Positions 22,001 to 33,718 of a stretch of 64,000 bases of DNA are shown here, one piece after another. A model generated the notes under the pieces. The model was not told where the DNA came from, made no database searches, and was given only the letters and a program-made list of their open reading frames with translations. The stretch is from Puccinellia tenuiflora (taxonomy: Eukaryota > Streptophyta > Magnoliopsida > Poales > Poaceae). Position 1 is the first letter of the stretch. The number at the start of each line of letters is the position of its first letter. The translations under genes were made by a program, and so were the position numbers. Where the stretch lies: contig QRDG01001382.1 in the NCBI GenBank assembly GCA_012064385.1, positions 62,001-126,000 of the forward strand, written 5' to 3'.

Positions 22001-22570
22001 CGCGCTGAGGGGAACGCCTTCGCCCTAGAGAGAGACCTGAATGAGCTCCGGCAGCAGGTGGGGCCTGCCGCGGCTCTGGCGGAGCGAGCACGGGACCAGC
22101 GCCAGGTTGACCGGCTCATGACGCGCCAGCGCCAGAGCATCCTCCAGAGCTTGGTGAGCCGCGTGCGCGCGGTCGGGAGAGACCTGAGGATCGACGTCCC
22201 CTCCTTCTCCGCAGCGACCGACGACAAGACCTCGTACTCGCACTTCTTCGAGCAGTTCCTCGGAAAGCTTGAAGGGGTCGCGAAGAGCTTCGACAAGCGT
22301 GTCGTGGAGGAGAGTCGCGACCTCCTTGTCGTCGCCGTCACCAACATCTTCGGCAACCTCGTGAGGCTCCAGCCCTCACTTGATCTTGAGGACGTGATGG
22401 CGCCGCCGCGCGCCATCAGCGACAAGGCGCGGGAGACCGCCACGCAGGCCGCCATCGCGTACGCCAAGAAATTCGACCAAGTGGTGATCGAAGGCGACGA
22501 CGAGGAGGCCCTGGAAAAGGCGGAAACCGCCGTGGACCAGGTAGGCACCTCAGGAGGCGCGACGGCTTGA
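19007..22570 (+). pseudogene. Antisense gene: gypsy-associated PF04195-like protein with coiled coil
   Basis: This gene runs opposite to the element's gag. The ATG at 19007 (GCGACCATGG) opens MAPKRAAADLKGK. Residues about 80-170 read SDFLLAILEVYQIQLLHLHPN and LCEAYLGIRPSVALFRSFYSL. I recognise this as the 'putative gypsy type transposon' family (PF04195) found in plant elements; its function is unknown. An 86-bp intron (20499-20584, GTAAGC...TTTCAG) joins GGC-GA to GCAGCCC in frame. After an acidic, Ala/Glu-rich linker comes a long coiled coil (about 21270-22050, with repeated REEELALQEKELQRREEQ-like heptads) and a helical C-terminus ending at 22570. Damage in this copy: frameshifts near 19520 and 21820 and a TGA at 21264. 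A TATA-like CAATAAAGC lies at 18891. Confidence 0.7.
20499..20584 (+). other. Intron of the antisense gene
   Basis: GTAAGC donor, pyrimidine-rich end and TTTCAG acceptor, 86 bp. Unspliced, the frame stops at once (GGC-GAG-TAA). Spliced, it continues GEQPAEPKRRRL for over 220 codons in frame. This directly indicates a spliced plus-strand transcript. Confidence 0.75.
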
Positions 22571-23510
22571 GCTCCTTGTCTGTATCTGGACGTGCCGAGG
22601 GCATATTTATCTTAGCCATTTTGATTGTAAACTTTTGTAAAAACTTATCAAGTTATACTTGAGTGTGCTTGTGAATGTCCCTCGGGTGGCTTTTGTCTTT
22701 CCCTTCATGTCTTTTTCACTCTACGTCTTAGGACCCTCTCTTAGCGCTACACCACCGCCGCTTCGGTATGTGCGAGTCAGTGCTCCACAAGTCCGGGGGG
22801 TGCGTGAGGCCTCAAGAAGTAAGAGCTCCGCGAAGCGCGATGCTTGGGGCTCCCCTTTGACGTGCAAGCAGCCCATGAGGTGTGGGAGAGAGAAAGAGAC
22901 TCGAGGGGCCAAGACCAGCAAGAGGAAATTCGACCAAGTCTTTGTACTTAGCTTGACGGGGCATTTCCGCCTTGAAGAGGGTGTTGGTTCCCTGGCGAGA
23001 TGTTTTCGCTTTGACGTTTGCCTGAGGCTTGGAGAGCCTGTTTTTCTGCATTTGGAGAGATAGGCATACCCACAAGCAATAGATAGCTAAAAAATCTTAG
23101 GTGCTCGTAGGTTCCTTCATGTGTGTCTCGCGAGGAGAAACAAGCACCAAGGTTTTGGTGATCCTTGGTGAGTTGACGTGCGCGGGAGCTTACCCATGAG
23201 TTCAGAGCTCCTTGGGAGTTGACATGCATGAGAGATGACCCGCAAGTTCAGAGCTCGGATCCCTTGGGTTTTAGGTGCTACCGGGATGCTCCCGTGGCAT
23301 GGCACCCTGCTAGCCCCCGCTCGTGAGATACACAGGAGGGATCATATGAGCGAGAATAAATAGTAATAACAGCTTTGCCGAAGTCGCAAAACATGCTGGC
23401 GCGATGCTTAAAGGTTCAGAATGACCTGAAATAGGTGTTCATTACACTGGCGTGGCCAGGAGTTTTTCTTCTTTGATGACGAAGTGTTGCTCCTCCGGGA
23501 GCGCGCTCCC
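22571..23510 (+). other. Non-coding spacer between antisense gene and gag
   Basis: It holds the 3' ends of two convergent genes. TGTAAACTTTTGTAAAAA near 22625-22642 could serve as a polyadenylation region for the plus-strand gene. No other gene is recognised. Confidence 0.4.
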
Positions 23511-25929
23511 CTACTTAGGAGGCAGGTTGGCGCCGGTGGTGACGCAAGCCCCCGAGCCACTCGCCTCCAGAGACACTTGCTTTGTCGCGGCCTTCTCCTG
23601 GGAGAACAGCTGCTTCTTCTTCGCGGGGGGCCTCAGGAGGGGTTCCTCGTCCTCGTCAGTGGGTGACGCCACCGCGGCAGCCTTGTAGGCCGCTTGCGCA
23701 GCGTACAGGGCGTCCGAGACCACCACGCGGATGACAATGGTGCCACCCGAGCCAGGGAGCTTGACGAGGTTGTAGGCGTGGTGGGTCACCGCCATGAATT
23801 TGGCGAGGGCGGGGTAGCTGAGTATGGCGTTGTAGGGCAGGCCGATGTGCACGACGTCGAAGTTGATTAGCTCGGTGCGGTAGTTGGCCTGGGTGCCGAA
23901 AGTGACGGCAAGCCTCACCTGCCCCAAAGGGGTGGTGAGACCCTCTGTCACTCCCGAGAAGGGCCTGGTAGGCATGAGCCGCTCGTAGGGCACCTGCAGC
24001 TTCTCGAATGTCTCGACGGAGATGACGTTGAGGCCAGCACCCCCATCAATGAGCGTCTTAGAGACGGCGATATTGTTGATGGTGGGGGTGCAGACCAACG
24101 GGATGGTGCCAACGGTTGAAATGGACTTGGGGTGGTCGCCGGAGTCGAAAGTAATGGGGCACTGGGACCACTTGAGGGGCCTGGAGGCCTCGACTGCAGG
24201 AAGGGCTGCTGCGACCTCGCGAGCGAGTTGCTTGAAGTGGCGGTTGGAGCGAGGGGCCTGAGCCCCGCCGAGGATGCAAGCGGCTCCACGAGGCACCTGG
24301 TAGCCTTCGTCAGCCTCGGCAGGCAGGTTGTCGTTTGCGGGCTGGGCAGCGTTGGCCTGAGGGTTCTGCTGGTAGTTGTCGTTGTAGTTGTTGTTCCAGC
24401 GTCGCCCCCCGCGGCCGCTGCGGCCTCCGCCGCGGCCTCCGCGGCCTCCGTTTGCCTCGCGAGCCTCGCGAGCCTCGCGAAGCCTCTTGATGTCGAAGCA
24501 GTCCTCGGTGGCGTGAGAGTGCCTGTTGTGGTAGATGCAAAAGGGACGATCATCCTTCTTCTCAGGTCCTGCGGCTGGAGTGGCAGCTTGGCGAGACTGC
24601 TTGGCGTCAGGCTCTGCCGCGAGGACCGCAGTAGTCTTGCGCTTCTCAGAGGATTTCTTCTTCTTGGACCCCTCGGCGGGGTCCCCTGGCTCGTTCTTGA
24701 CGAACAAGCGGTCCTCTTCAGCCTTGGCGCACTTGTCCGCCAAGTCGAAAAGCTTGACGACGGTGGTGATGTTGTCGTGGATGCCGAGCTTCTCGAGCAT
24801 CCGCACGTCTGTGACCCCAGCCTGGAAGGCCGAAATGACCTGCGCGTCGGTGGCGTTGGGGATCTTGTTGCGCACTTGGCTGAAGCGCTGGATGTACTTG
24901 CGGAGGGTCTCGCCGGGCTTCTGACGCACGGCGCGGAGGTCGTTGTAGGTGAGGCCGCGCTCGTACGTTCCCTTGAAGTTGGCGACGAAGCACCGGCAGA
25001 GCTCCTCCCAGGAGTTGATGGACTCGGCGGGGAGGTTGGTGAGCCATGAGGACGCAGAGTCCTTGAGGGCCATGGGGAACCAGTTCGCCATGACCTTGTC
25101 GTCGCCCCCGGCGGCCTGGATGGCCAGAGAGTAGAGCTGCAGGAACTCCAGGGGGTTGTTCTTGCCGTCGTAGCGCGGAGGGAGGTCCGGCCTGAACTTG
25201 ACCGGCCAGACGACGCGACGAAGGCTGCGAGTGAACGCGGCCGTCGTGCCGTTGGCAAGGGTGGCGCGGAGGTGGCGCCCGGCGGTGGCGACGTCCTGGA
25301 CGGCGCGGTTGCGGCGTTCTTGCCCGCGCTCGATGCTCACGCGTGCGTCCTCAGGGGCTCGCTGCACGATCTGGCAGTCATGCGGTGACGACGCGTGCGA
25401 GGCAGCGCGGCCGTCGCAAGGAGGAGCCCTCCGCTGGAGCAGGTTGCGGTGCAACCGGTGGAGCCGGAGCGGGTGCGGGATGGAGAGGAGGCGTGGGAGG
25501 TGCGCCGTGCGCCACGTCCCCCACGAGTGCAGACGGAACCAAGGAACGAGACGGCGCAGGTGCCGCGGCGCGAGCTGCGCCGATGAGCTCGGCAACGCGG
25601 TTGAGCCAGGCCTCCTGAGCCGCCGGCGTGGGGCGGTACTGCAGCAGCTCCTGCGCCATGAGAAGCGCAGTCGCCGGGCTGGGCGCAGGGCGGCCCAGTG
25701 AGGAGGCAGCACGGTCCCGCGACGGGGGCAGGGAGGAGGCCTCCTCTTCGCCGAGGTCGTCCTTAGCGTGGTCGATGTCGTCGTCGTCCGGGTGCTCGAC
25801 ACGGGGCTCGGGGTCGACACGGCGCTCCGGAGCAGAGCCCCCACGCGGGCGGCCGCGCGGGCGGCCTGCGGGAGCGGTGGCGGCGCTAGCCGTCCGGCGA
25901 GCGAGACGTTCGGCACGAGAACCGGCCAT
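23511..25929 (-). pseudogene. Gag-protease polyprotein
   Basis: The likely start is 25929 (MAGSRAERLARRTASAA), giving a Pro/Ala-rich N-terminus. A frameshift near 25420 leads into the long frame that ends at 23511. That frame holds the retrotransposon gag domain (WFPMALKDSASSWLTNLP, then SWEELCRCFVANFKG and YIQRFSQVRN), then a Lys-rich linker and a zinc-knuckle-like C-x2-H-x4-H-x4-C (CIYHNRHSHATEDC). An RGG-rich stretch follows, and finally a retropepsin-like segment with LIDGGAGLNVIS and GLPYNAILSYPAL. The protease Asp is kept in a D-G-G context, common in plant gypsy proteases. No RT follows. Confidence 0.85.
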
Positions 25930-25960
25930 GGCTGTGTCGAGGATGAAGACGCGCCTCAGC

Positions 25961-25978
25961 CCCCTACCTGGCGCGCCA
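25961..25978 (-). other. Primer-binding site region
   Basis: TGGCGCGCCAGGTAGGGG on the minus strand begins two bases inside the 5' LTR edge. It is the usual primer-binding block of this group of grass gypsy elements; I have not matched it to a particular tRNA. Confidence 0.7.
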
Positions 25979-25980
25979 AA

Positions 25981-27044
25981 TGTCGGAGATTGTCCCCAGG
26001 AACTAGGGGTGTCTCCAAGGTATCATGTAAGGGGCTGAACACGGAGTCAAACAATCCACAACGTGCTCCGGCGACGGTGCTCGTCAGGCTCGCTGCGGAC
26101 GACACTGCAGAGATTGACACAAGGTCTTACCCAGGTTCAGGGCCCTCTTGTGGAGGTAAAACCCCTACGTCCTGCTTCTATGTATTGCACTGCTTGGAGA
26201 GTTTACAGTACAAGGAGAGCTTGTCGAGCTCGAGGTGGCTAACAATGGCTACTTGCTAGTCTTTAGATCTAGGGTTTTTGGGTAGGCTCCTAGACTCCAA
26301 GAACCGAACCCTTTGCTTGGGCGTGCTCCTCCTCCTTTTATAGGCGCCCTGGGCCTCTTCTGCCCAAACATTTGGGCGGGAAGGGCTACCACATGGCGAC
26401 GAAGGAGGAGGCGCGGTGCACCGTAAAGGTGAGGTCTACCATAAAGGTAAAGCTCGTGGACGCGGTCCACGGCAGGGGAACGGCGTCACCAAAGCTGAAA
26501 AGGGGCACCGACCAGCTGGACAGTGGGCTGGCGCTTGCCGAGGTGGGAGGTGACCCACGGTGACGTCGTTCTTGGAGCGTAGCTGCAGACTGTTCCCTTG
26601 TCACCAAAGAGGCAATACTCGTTGTCCGCTTTGCTTGGCTCCGCTTTGTTGACTGCTTTATACATGGAAACGGCAACTGCGGCGTTGTCGTCATCGCGCG
26701 TAGGCACGCGCGTCACTCTGCACATGGCGCAGAGCCCATGTGCGCTCTACCGTGGGGGCAGAGATGGCTTCACGAGGAAGGCGCTTCGCGAGGCGAAAAG
26801 CCTCGCCAAGCCCTTCAGCTTGGTCCTTAGCAGAATTGCGGGCGGCGTCGGAGACGCCTTGTCGAGGGGCGATCCCTCGCCAAGGGAAAGAACCCTTGGC
26901 GAGGAGAAAAACCCTTCGCGAGGGGAGAAATCCTCGCGAAGCTCGCCAGGCTTGGAGAACCTGGTCCTTAGCGAAAATCATCCGAAGAATCTTGTGGGCC
27001 CTGGCAGGCCGGCCCGTGGTACCCTGGTTTCCACTGTGCCGACA
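25981..27044 (-). repeat. 5' LTR of the 17.6-27 kb element
   Basis: Same length and edges as 17651-18714, with a corresponding minus-strand TATA region near 26334-26342 (one extra T compared with the other LTR). By retrotransposon logic this LTR starts the genomic RNA. Confidence 0.95.
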
Positions 27045-27049
27045 AAGAC

Positions 27050-27540
27050 ATTGGACTAGCTATTTGTCGTACCGTAATCATTGTCGACTTTTAATAAAAT
27101 CACAATATGTCTATGACATGCGCATGCATATCCACTCGATACCAATATCATCAACTACTACATTGTCGGCTTGTTGTCGTCTAGACTCTAGAACATTAAA
27201 GTTGTGGGATTGGAGGAACCCTATCACCCCTATCACGGAAGAAGAGACAACCCTAAGTAAGAACGTGGAGGACAATCAATTTTGTGCCATTTGTCCGCTT
27301 ATGAGGTCCATGTCAAGCTGGTTGATTTCGTATTTCAAAAATATGAACGTTGTTTTCGAACATGCCCTCTTTGGAGTCTCGAATCTTTTTGAAATTAAAA
27401 AACAATCACAAATGTTTTATAGTTCTTTTAGAGTTAAATACTATAATATTGTCGTAGATCATTTAAAATAGTGGGTCAATGTGTTTTTCTTGTCCACCTT
27501 TTCTGCCATCATCAAGATGCTAAGTGATGCATATATTCAA
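27050..27540. other. No recognisable gene
   Basis: Flanking host DNA to the right of the retrotransposon. The longest frame (part of 26740-27471) begins in the LTR and shows no family motif. Confidence 0.35.
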
Positions 27541-27710
27541 TGGACGCTCACCTATGTTTATGGGCCGTAGGGTGAGCCGGATAAGCTAGCCTTCATTGAG
27601 GATTGTGTGGCCTAAAACTGCTGGTTCGAAGTGCGTGGCTAATTACGGGTGATTTCAATTTGATCTCCTAGGCAGTGAACAAGAGCAACCAAACCATCAA
27701 CACAAGGACT
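27541..27710 (+). pseudogene. LINE endonuclease domain fragment
   Basis: Plus-strand translation gives WTLTYVYGP, a stop, GEPDKLAFIEDC and, after a frame change, WLITGDFNLIS. This is the middle of an APE-type endonuclease of plant LINEs (WxLTxVYGP...GDFNxI). The Asp and Asn of GDFN are metal-site residues in the family. It is frame-broken and isolated. Confidence 0.65.
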
Positions 27711-27815
27711 ATCACAGTAAATAACCAAGAATGACAACAAGAGAGTAAAGTGAGAGCGTGTAGGTCTCTCTGCTCAAGCTTTATACTCCTCGACAACAAC
27801 GCCAAAAATTTCATG

Positions 27816-28203
27816 GTGGCCGATGAGTGTTGGAATCCTCCAAGTGGAAGAGAATGATGCACTACAGCTACAAGTATTTCTCTCGATGTGAGAACCAAAG
27901 ATTATCGAACCAATAGAAATATGAAGTCTTCCACAAATTAGCAGCCCGTGCACACCAAATACAAGAAAAACTTGTCCCCGATGTTTAGGAAGGTTTTGAA
28001 ACTTCCCGTCTCACCACAAAAATGATTAAACGTCTAGTGTAGAAGATATGGATTTAAAACAACAAAAGTAAAAAAACGGACATCGGGAAACAGATGGTAA
28101 AAACAAGTAAACAAGATTGTGAACAATGTAAAATATGGAGGGGGGGGGGTCATAGTTTAATTATATTTATCTCTTCATAACATATTACACACTATTGGGT
28201 AAA
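27816..28203 (-). repeat. Minus-strand gypsy LTR, piece 1 (primer-site side)
   Basis: To the left, the minus strand reads TTTTTGGCGTTGTTGTCGAGGAG (27784-27810 region), a decayed form of the TGGCGCCGTTGCCGGGGAG primer site. The LTR's 3' edge should therefore be near 27816. The piece is interrupted by the solo LTR at 28204 and continues at 29753. It includes a run of ten G at 28141-28150. Confidence 0.5.
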
Positions 28204-29752
28204 TGATACGTGTCAAACGTATCTATAATTTTAGATTATTCCATGCTTATTTTATATCAATGCCATATGTTTCTACTATCTTATTATATCATTTGAGGCA
28301 TTTTATTGGACTAACCTATTGATCGGATGCCAAGAAACAGTTCCCTGTTTTCTGTTGTTTTGTATTTCAGAAAATCTTCTTCAGGAATTGGACGAAAATT
28401 TACGAAGATTTTTTATCGAACAAATGAAGACCAGAGCCAAAAGGGCGACCCTGGGGGCAGCCCACAGGGCAGGGGTGGCCTGTGGCTGCGACCTAGGGGC
28501 CACCCGCGGCTGCAACCCGCCCTAGCCCTGGAGCACCTCCTTGCGCCGCCTCTTCGCCTATAAAATCACCCCTGACCTAAAAGTGACGACCCCTGGAGGA
28601 TTTTTCCAGAAACTCGATAGAGCTCCACTGCTATCCAAAACTTTAATTCGGGGTTCAAAAGTTCCTGTTCCGGCACCCTGCCATGACGGGGATCGACCTC
28701 TGGAGCCATCCTCATCGACATGGCTGCTTCCCGTGATGAGGAGGGAGTAGCCCTTATCGGGGCTGAGGCTTGTGCAAGTAGCTATGCTGTTATCTCTCTC
28801 TCCCATGATGTGATCTTGATTGTGATCATGCGCTTTGTTAGTATAGTTGAATACATGATGTTTCACTTTTATGTAATGGATATATTGTTGCTAAAGTGAT
28901 GTTATCTAGTATAATTTGCGGAGTCACCGTTGTGATCACGGTGCCACGTTGACAGTGCGGGTGCCGTGTCTGACTCTATGCATCAAGATTAGAGGGATCT
29001 TCATGATGAGTTTGTTCTTTATTATTGTTGGATTGAATAGATCATGAGGTTTCTTGATGCTTGTGTTTAGTATAATCTCCATGGTGCGAAAGTAACAGCG
29101 CGCGTGCCGTGGATGTATTGGAAAGAGACTATTCAAAAGATATATTGTGGTGTTTGTTAGTATTATCATTGGATGCTAAAAATGACGGCGTGCAGTGTCC
29201 CTAGATGTGGAATACGAACTTTAAGGTGTGGTTTTGTAGCCATACACAATTCTCATCATATTTTGATCCACGAAAGAATTATCACTGAGTAATGTCTACC
29301 TTGCATGATTTTGTAGGAAATATCGTGTGTTTAATTATGTTAATGATGTGAGAGTTGCCACTAGTGAAAGTATAAAGACTAAGCCTTGTTTCCGACCATT
29401 GAATCACCGTTTCTAGTCACTTTAGCCACTTGTTCGCTTGCTGCCATTTTTATTTCAGATTACAAAACCACCTTTTATCATCGTTGTTCGGGGTAAGTAA
29501 CCAATATTTTACGATCTTTTCACCTAACTAGTGCTCCTATACAACTGACAATTGTATTAGGTGTGTTGGGGACACAAGAGACTTCTTATATCTTAATTGC
29601 AGGATTGTTCAAGAGAGGATAAATTCAACCTACACCTCACTGAGTTCGATAAACCTTGGGTTACTCACTTAAGAGAAATTTGCAGCTATCCTACAAACTT
29701 CTACGCTAGGAGGCCCAACAGAGTCTACAAGAATAGAAGCGTGCAGTAGACA
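28204..29752 (+). repeat. Solo LTR of a TGATACGT-type gypsy element
   Basis: It begins TGATACGTGTCAAACGTATC and ends in ...AGAAGCGTGCAGTAGACA, with the same internal order as the full LTRs at 36325-37831 and 41288-42749. There is no primer site, internal region or second LTR. The flanks are GTAAA (28199-28203) and GTAAT (29753-29757), a 4/5 match to a target-site duplication. A solo LTR arises by recombination between the two LTRs of one element. Confidence 0.75.
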
Positions 29753-30044
29753 GTAATAAACAAATTATAGTTGGGAAATTGACAAAATTGAAAGCAAGTA
29801 TTATTATAAAGAAAACATCCATGTCATTATTTATGTAGGCATCGCTTCAAACATATATAGACTCCACCCAGACAACATCTATAACTAATACTACACTTCG
29901 AAACTGCTTCTAAGCTTGCATCTCTAGGTACAGAGTATTTTCTTAAACTTAGTACATGATGTAAACAGTCACACAATGTACCAAAAAGTAGAAAGGTTGA
30001 TCCTTATTAGTAGCAACAACACAATACCCCGTTATACGCTTATG
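29753..30044 (-). repeat. Minus-strand gypsy LTR, piece 2
   Basis: This is unique DNA between the solo LTR and the Sirevirus. Given the Sirevirus TSD (TTATG on both sides) it must join 57166. Together with pieces 1 and 3 it gives an LTR of about 1 kb that ends at TGATACGTCCCAAACG (minus strand, 57510). Confidence 0.5.
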
Positions 30045-31214
30045 TGAAAGAACATCTCTTAGTTTTGGTGATATAATGACAACACATTTTGTGGGCTAAT
30101 CATTTTTGGTAAAGTGTTATGTCAGGTTTTTTAGGTGGTTAGGCCCAAAAGGTGAAAAGATCGAAGACAAGATCGAAGACAAGATCGAAGACAAGATCGA
30201 AGACGGAGAAGAGATTTGCTTTGGAGTGGTTTTCTGCCCTTTCAGGACCGGAAGTTCCGGCCCTTGGTCCGGAAGTTCCGGTCCTGGAAGTTTTCCGGTG
30301 GAATTTTGGCTAAGTCATTTTGGAGTTTCCTCTCGGGAGGGGTCTCGGAGGTTTTGGATGGAGATTCTCCCCGGAGATATCCAACCCACCGGAAGTTCCG
30401 GTGTTCACACCGGAAGTTCCGATACATAATACCGGAAGTTCCGGCCCTTCGCTGCTCCAACGGCCAGAATTTATGGTGGGGTATAAATACCCCTCCACCC
30501 ACCTTGGTTCACTCAGCTCTTGCAACTCTCACTCCTCCATTACAAGCAAAAGCTCAAATCGAAGAGATCTCCCAATCCCTCCACCCAAACTCATTGATCT
30601 TTGGAGGATTGAAGGAGAAGGCCATGATCTACATCTTCACCAAGCCATTCTTCATTTCCCCCTCATTCACTTGAGGGATATTGTTTCTAGGGTTAGCATT
30701 GTGTTACCCTAGATTCACTTGCTTACTACTTGTTGTAATTGTGACAGATTTGTTGATTTGGAAGCCCCTGATTAAGTTATGGGTGTGTGCCCTAAAAACG
30801 TTGTAAAGGCTCCGAATTCCGCCTTGAAGGATTCCGATAGTGGAAGGTGAACCAAACCCTTGGGTGCGGTTCATCGGAGAATAGGGTGAGGCCTTTTGTG
30901 GCATCTTGAGTAGGCCTCTTGTGGCGAGCTCACACACCCCTCCAACGAGACGTACTCCCTTAACAAGGAGGAACTCGGAAATACATCCTTACCTCCGCGA
31001 GCTTCTACGTACTTTCGGTTATCTCTATCCCATAGTTGTCTTTACTTGTATCGTGGTAATTGCCTAGTCGTAGTTGTTTACTCATCATATAGGTAAATTC
31101 ACCATAGTTGCATATCTAGAGAATTTACCTTTGTGTCAAGCCTAAAATTAAAAAGGTATTAAAATTTGGTGTAGCACCTATTGACCCCCTCTAGGTGCCC
31201 ATACGATCCTTTCA
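30045..31214 (+). repeat. Left LTR of the Sirevirus
   Basis: TGAAAGAACATC...CGATCCTTTCA, 1170 bp. A TATA box (TATAAATA) lies at 30482-30489. The U3 part has five CCGGAAGTTCCGG-type palindromes (30244-30450) and a fourfold 12-bp tandem repeat at 30159-30205. It is 134 bp shorter than the right LTR, mainly in the palindrome region. Confidence 0.93.
30159..30205 (+). repeat. 12-bp tandem repeat (GATCGAAGACAA x4)
   Basis: Four consecutive units in the left LTR. The right LTR has a single recognisable unit followed by ACGATTAGAGACGG. Confidence 0.85.
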
Positions 31215-31265
31215 ATTGGTATTAGAGCCTTGGCTCATTAATTAGGCTTCACCGCCTAAGAGAGT

Positions 31266-33701
31266 ATGGCACCCGAGAGTGGAGAGGCGGAGGCCTCTAT
31301 TAGCGGAGTCACCATGGATGAATTCAAGAAATTGGAGGAATCCATGGTTGCTCAAATGGAAGAGTTGCGCAGAATGATGGCACAACTCTTGAATGCTAAT
31401 AAAGCCCCCGCACCTCCCTCCCTTGAGGTTAACGCTTCCGCCACTCAAGTTGAGGAGGGTGAAGGATCTAAAGAATCCCATCCTAAAATTGATGGTGGGA
31501 AGGAGGAGTACCATGGGGTTCCGTTTAAGTACTCCCCCGACCCACCTATTCCGCATCCTCATATCAACAATAGGGGTGATCGACCTAGGCTTAATCCATC
31601 TTGTTTTTTTAATTGGCAATTTCTTATGAGATCTCATGTCAAGAGTGCTTCGATCGAGATATGGAGAATCATTGAGGTTGGATTCAAGGCGGTCGACCCA
31701 AACAACATGATAAGAAGAGAAGTTGTGGATTGCCAACTTAATGACTTCGCTCTCAACATGATTCAAACAGCCGTGGGAGAAAAGCACATGACTCACATCG
31801 AGCTTGCCACCACCGCCAAAGAAGCTTGGGAGACTCTCACCGAAGAGTTTGTTGGCAATGAGAGCATGAAGAGGAATAGATTTGAAGCCTTGAGCAACCA
31901 AGCCGAGGGATTTTTCATGGTAGATGGTGAAGGCCATGAAGACATGTATCGAAGGCTCAAAACCATTGCCAGTCAATTTAGAGCTCTTGGAGCAACCTAT
32001 GTGGATGATGCTTGGATCAAGAGGAAGTATGTGAGTGCCCTCATGCCTTTCGAACCCACCGACTTGAAGAGTCTCCAAGGAAGACACAACTATCACCTCA
32101 TGTCTTCTAATGAAGTTATGCAAGAGATGTCGGCATTCAAGGTGGCCGCCAAGAACGCCGAAGACGCTCGTGCCCGGGCCATTGGAATGCACAAAGGAAC
32201 TTCGCTTGCCTTGAAGGCCAAGGTTGTGGTGCAAGGCGAAGATGATGAGATTCAAGAAGATGTGTCACATTGGCATCCCAAAGATCTTGAAGATACTCTC
32301 AAGGACTATTAGGCTCTCACATCTAAAGCCTTTTGGAAGAGTCCGTCCAAGGCAAAGGAACTTGTAAACAAGTCAAGTGGAAGGAAGGAGGGTGGCCAAA
32401 GGGTTCGTTCTTGCTACAATTGCCAAGATCAATATCACTTTGTGGCCGAATGTCCGTTTGAGAATCGTGAACATCATGGAGGGAAGCTTGTTCGCAAGGA
32501 TAAGTCAAAGATCGCTCACAAGAAACCATTCTTCAAGAAGAATGCCATCAACAAGAAGCCCCCAAGAATTGTGTTGCTTGCGCAAGAAGAGTACTCATCC
32601 GGAGAAGAAGAAGAAACCACAAGTGGAGTTGCCGCCATTGCCATAGCATCTTTATCATCTCCTTCCCTCTTTGAATCCCCCAATGAGAATGTCTCCATCT
32701 CCTCCGCAAGATGTCTCATAGCCAAGACCGACGAGGTATCATTCCCTTCATCTCCTAAGACTATGAGTAATATGGATGATGCTACTAGTCTTAAGGTTAA
32801 AGAGGAAATAGTTGCTTTCGATCATTTTATAACTAACTTGCAAGGTGAAACCAAGAAGCATGTTGAGGCTCTTATGAGTCAATATGGTGAAGCTCAAGAG
32901 ATGCTTCAGATCAAGGGCAACATTGAAAGAGAGGATGCTATGGAAATTGCATCCTTGAAAGACAATCTCGAAGAAGAGCATGAGCTTAGGGTTTCTCTTG
33001 AGGAACAACTAGAATCTATAGAAGAGTCAAATGATTTAATTATTGCTAAACTCATTAAAGAACGTGACCATGCAATTGAAAAATACAAATCATGTAAGAA
33101 AGAAAAGATAGAGCTTGGTGTTGGTCATTCTAGACTAACCGAGGAGCTAGAGAAACTTTCCAAGGCTCACAAGGCATTGGAGAGTGAACACTCTACCCTC
33201 ACCAAGTCGTATGAACAACTTCAAGCTCAACCGTCTAAAAGTAATGTGCCTAGTTCCTCCACTCCTATTACTGGTGATCATGCAAATATCATTGAGGAAA
33301 ATGCTAGGTTGAAGATCAATCTTGCTAAGGCCATCTCCCTAGGTAAGAAACCTTTTGTTACTCCACAAAAAGGGAGAGTTGGTGTCGGATTTGTTGAGGA
33401 GGAAAAGAAGAAGGAGAGCTTCATGAAAGATGCAAGGGCTCCTCTAGCAAAGAAGATCCCTCAAGCCAAGAAGGTCAACATTGCTAGTGGTGGTGCCACA
33501 AGGGGCAAAACCACTAGTGATGACTTTGCGGGAAAAACTAACCCACACTACATTTTATATGTTGATTATTATGGGGATATCTATGCTAAGTTTGTTGGTC
33601 CTCAAAATGTTCCTATTGCTCGTTCTATTTGGGTTCCTAAGACCCTTGTTGCTAACAAAACAGGACCCATTGCAAAATGGGGACCTAAATCAAAGCAATG
33701 A
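31266..33701 (+). pseudogene. Sirevirus gag with zinc knuckle and coiled coil
   Basis: The ATG at 31266 (MAPESGEAEASIS) opens a frame with a Copia gag core (FLMRSHVKSASIEIWRIIE, then TTAKEAWETLTEEFVGNESMK). A single TAG at 32310 breaks the frame. Beyond it lie the CCHC knuckle CYNCQDQYHFVAEC (32412-32453) and a long coiled coil (about 32780-33240, for example SIEESNDLIIAKLIKERDHA). A coiled coil after the knuckle is characteristic of Sirevirus gag. The frame ends at 33701 and the protease lies in another frame. Confidence 0.85.
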
Positions 33702-33718
33702 TTTCTTGTAGGACTATG

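Larger units (their letters stand above)
17646..27049 (-). mobile_element. Gypsy-type LTR retrotransposon, gag-protease only, with antisense gene
   Basis: The complete element is flanked by the perfect 5-bp duplication AAGAC (17646-17650 and 27045-27049). The two LTRs are exactly 1064 bp each. Orientation is minus: primer-binding-like TGGCGCGCCAGGTAGGGG follows the LTR at 25981, a purine-rich tract precedes the LTR ending at 18714, and gag-protease is on the minus strand. RT, RNase H and integrase are absent. A separate plus-strand, intron-containing gene occupies that place. By eye the LTRs differ at roughly 20 positions, about 98% identity, so the insertion is young. Confidence 0.93.

Noticed and set aside
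23948..25258. 436-aa minus-strand frame and 305-aa plus-strand frame overlapping gag
   Set aside because: Alternative-frame shadows. Only the long minus-strand frame ending at 23511 has the gag, zinc-knuckle and protease motifs.
30244..30450. CRISPR-like array of regularly repeated CCGGAAGTTCCGG
   Set aside because: The repeats are palindromic and irregularly spaced, lie in the U3 of an LTR and recur in the partner LTR of a plant Copia element.
31242..32255. 337-aa minus-strand ORF
   Set aside because: Antisense shadow of the Sirevirus gag, which has the correct domain order and a conserved zinc knuckle.
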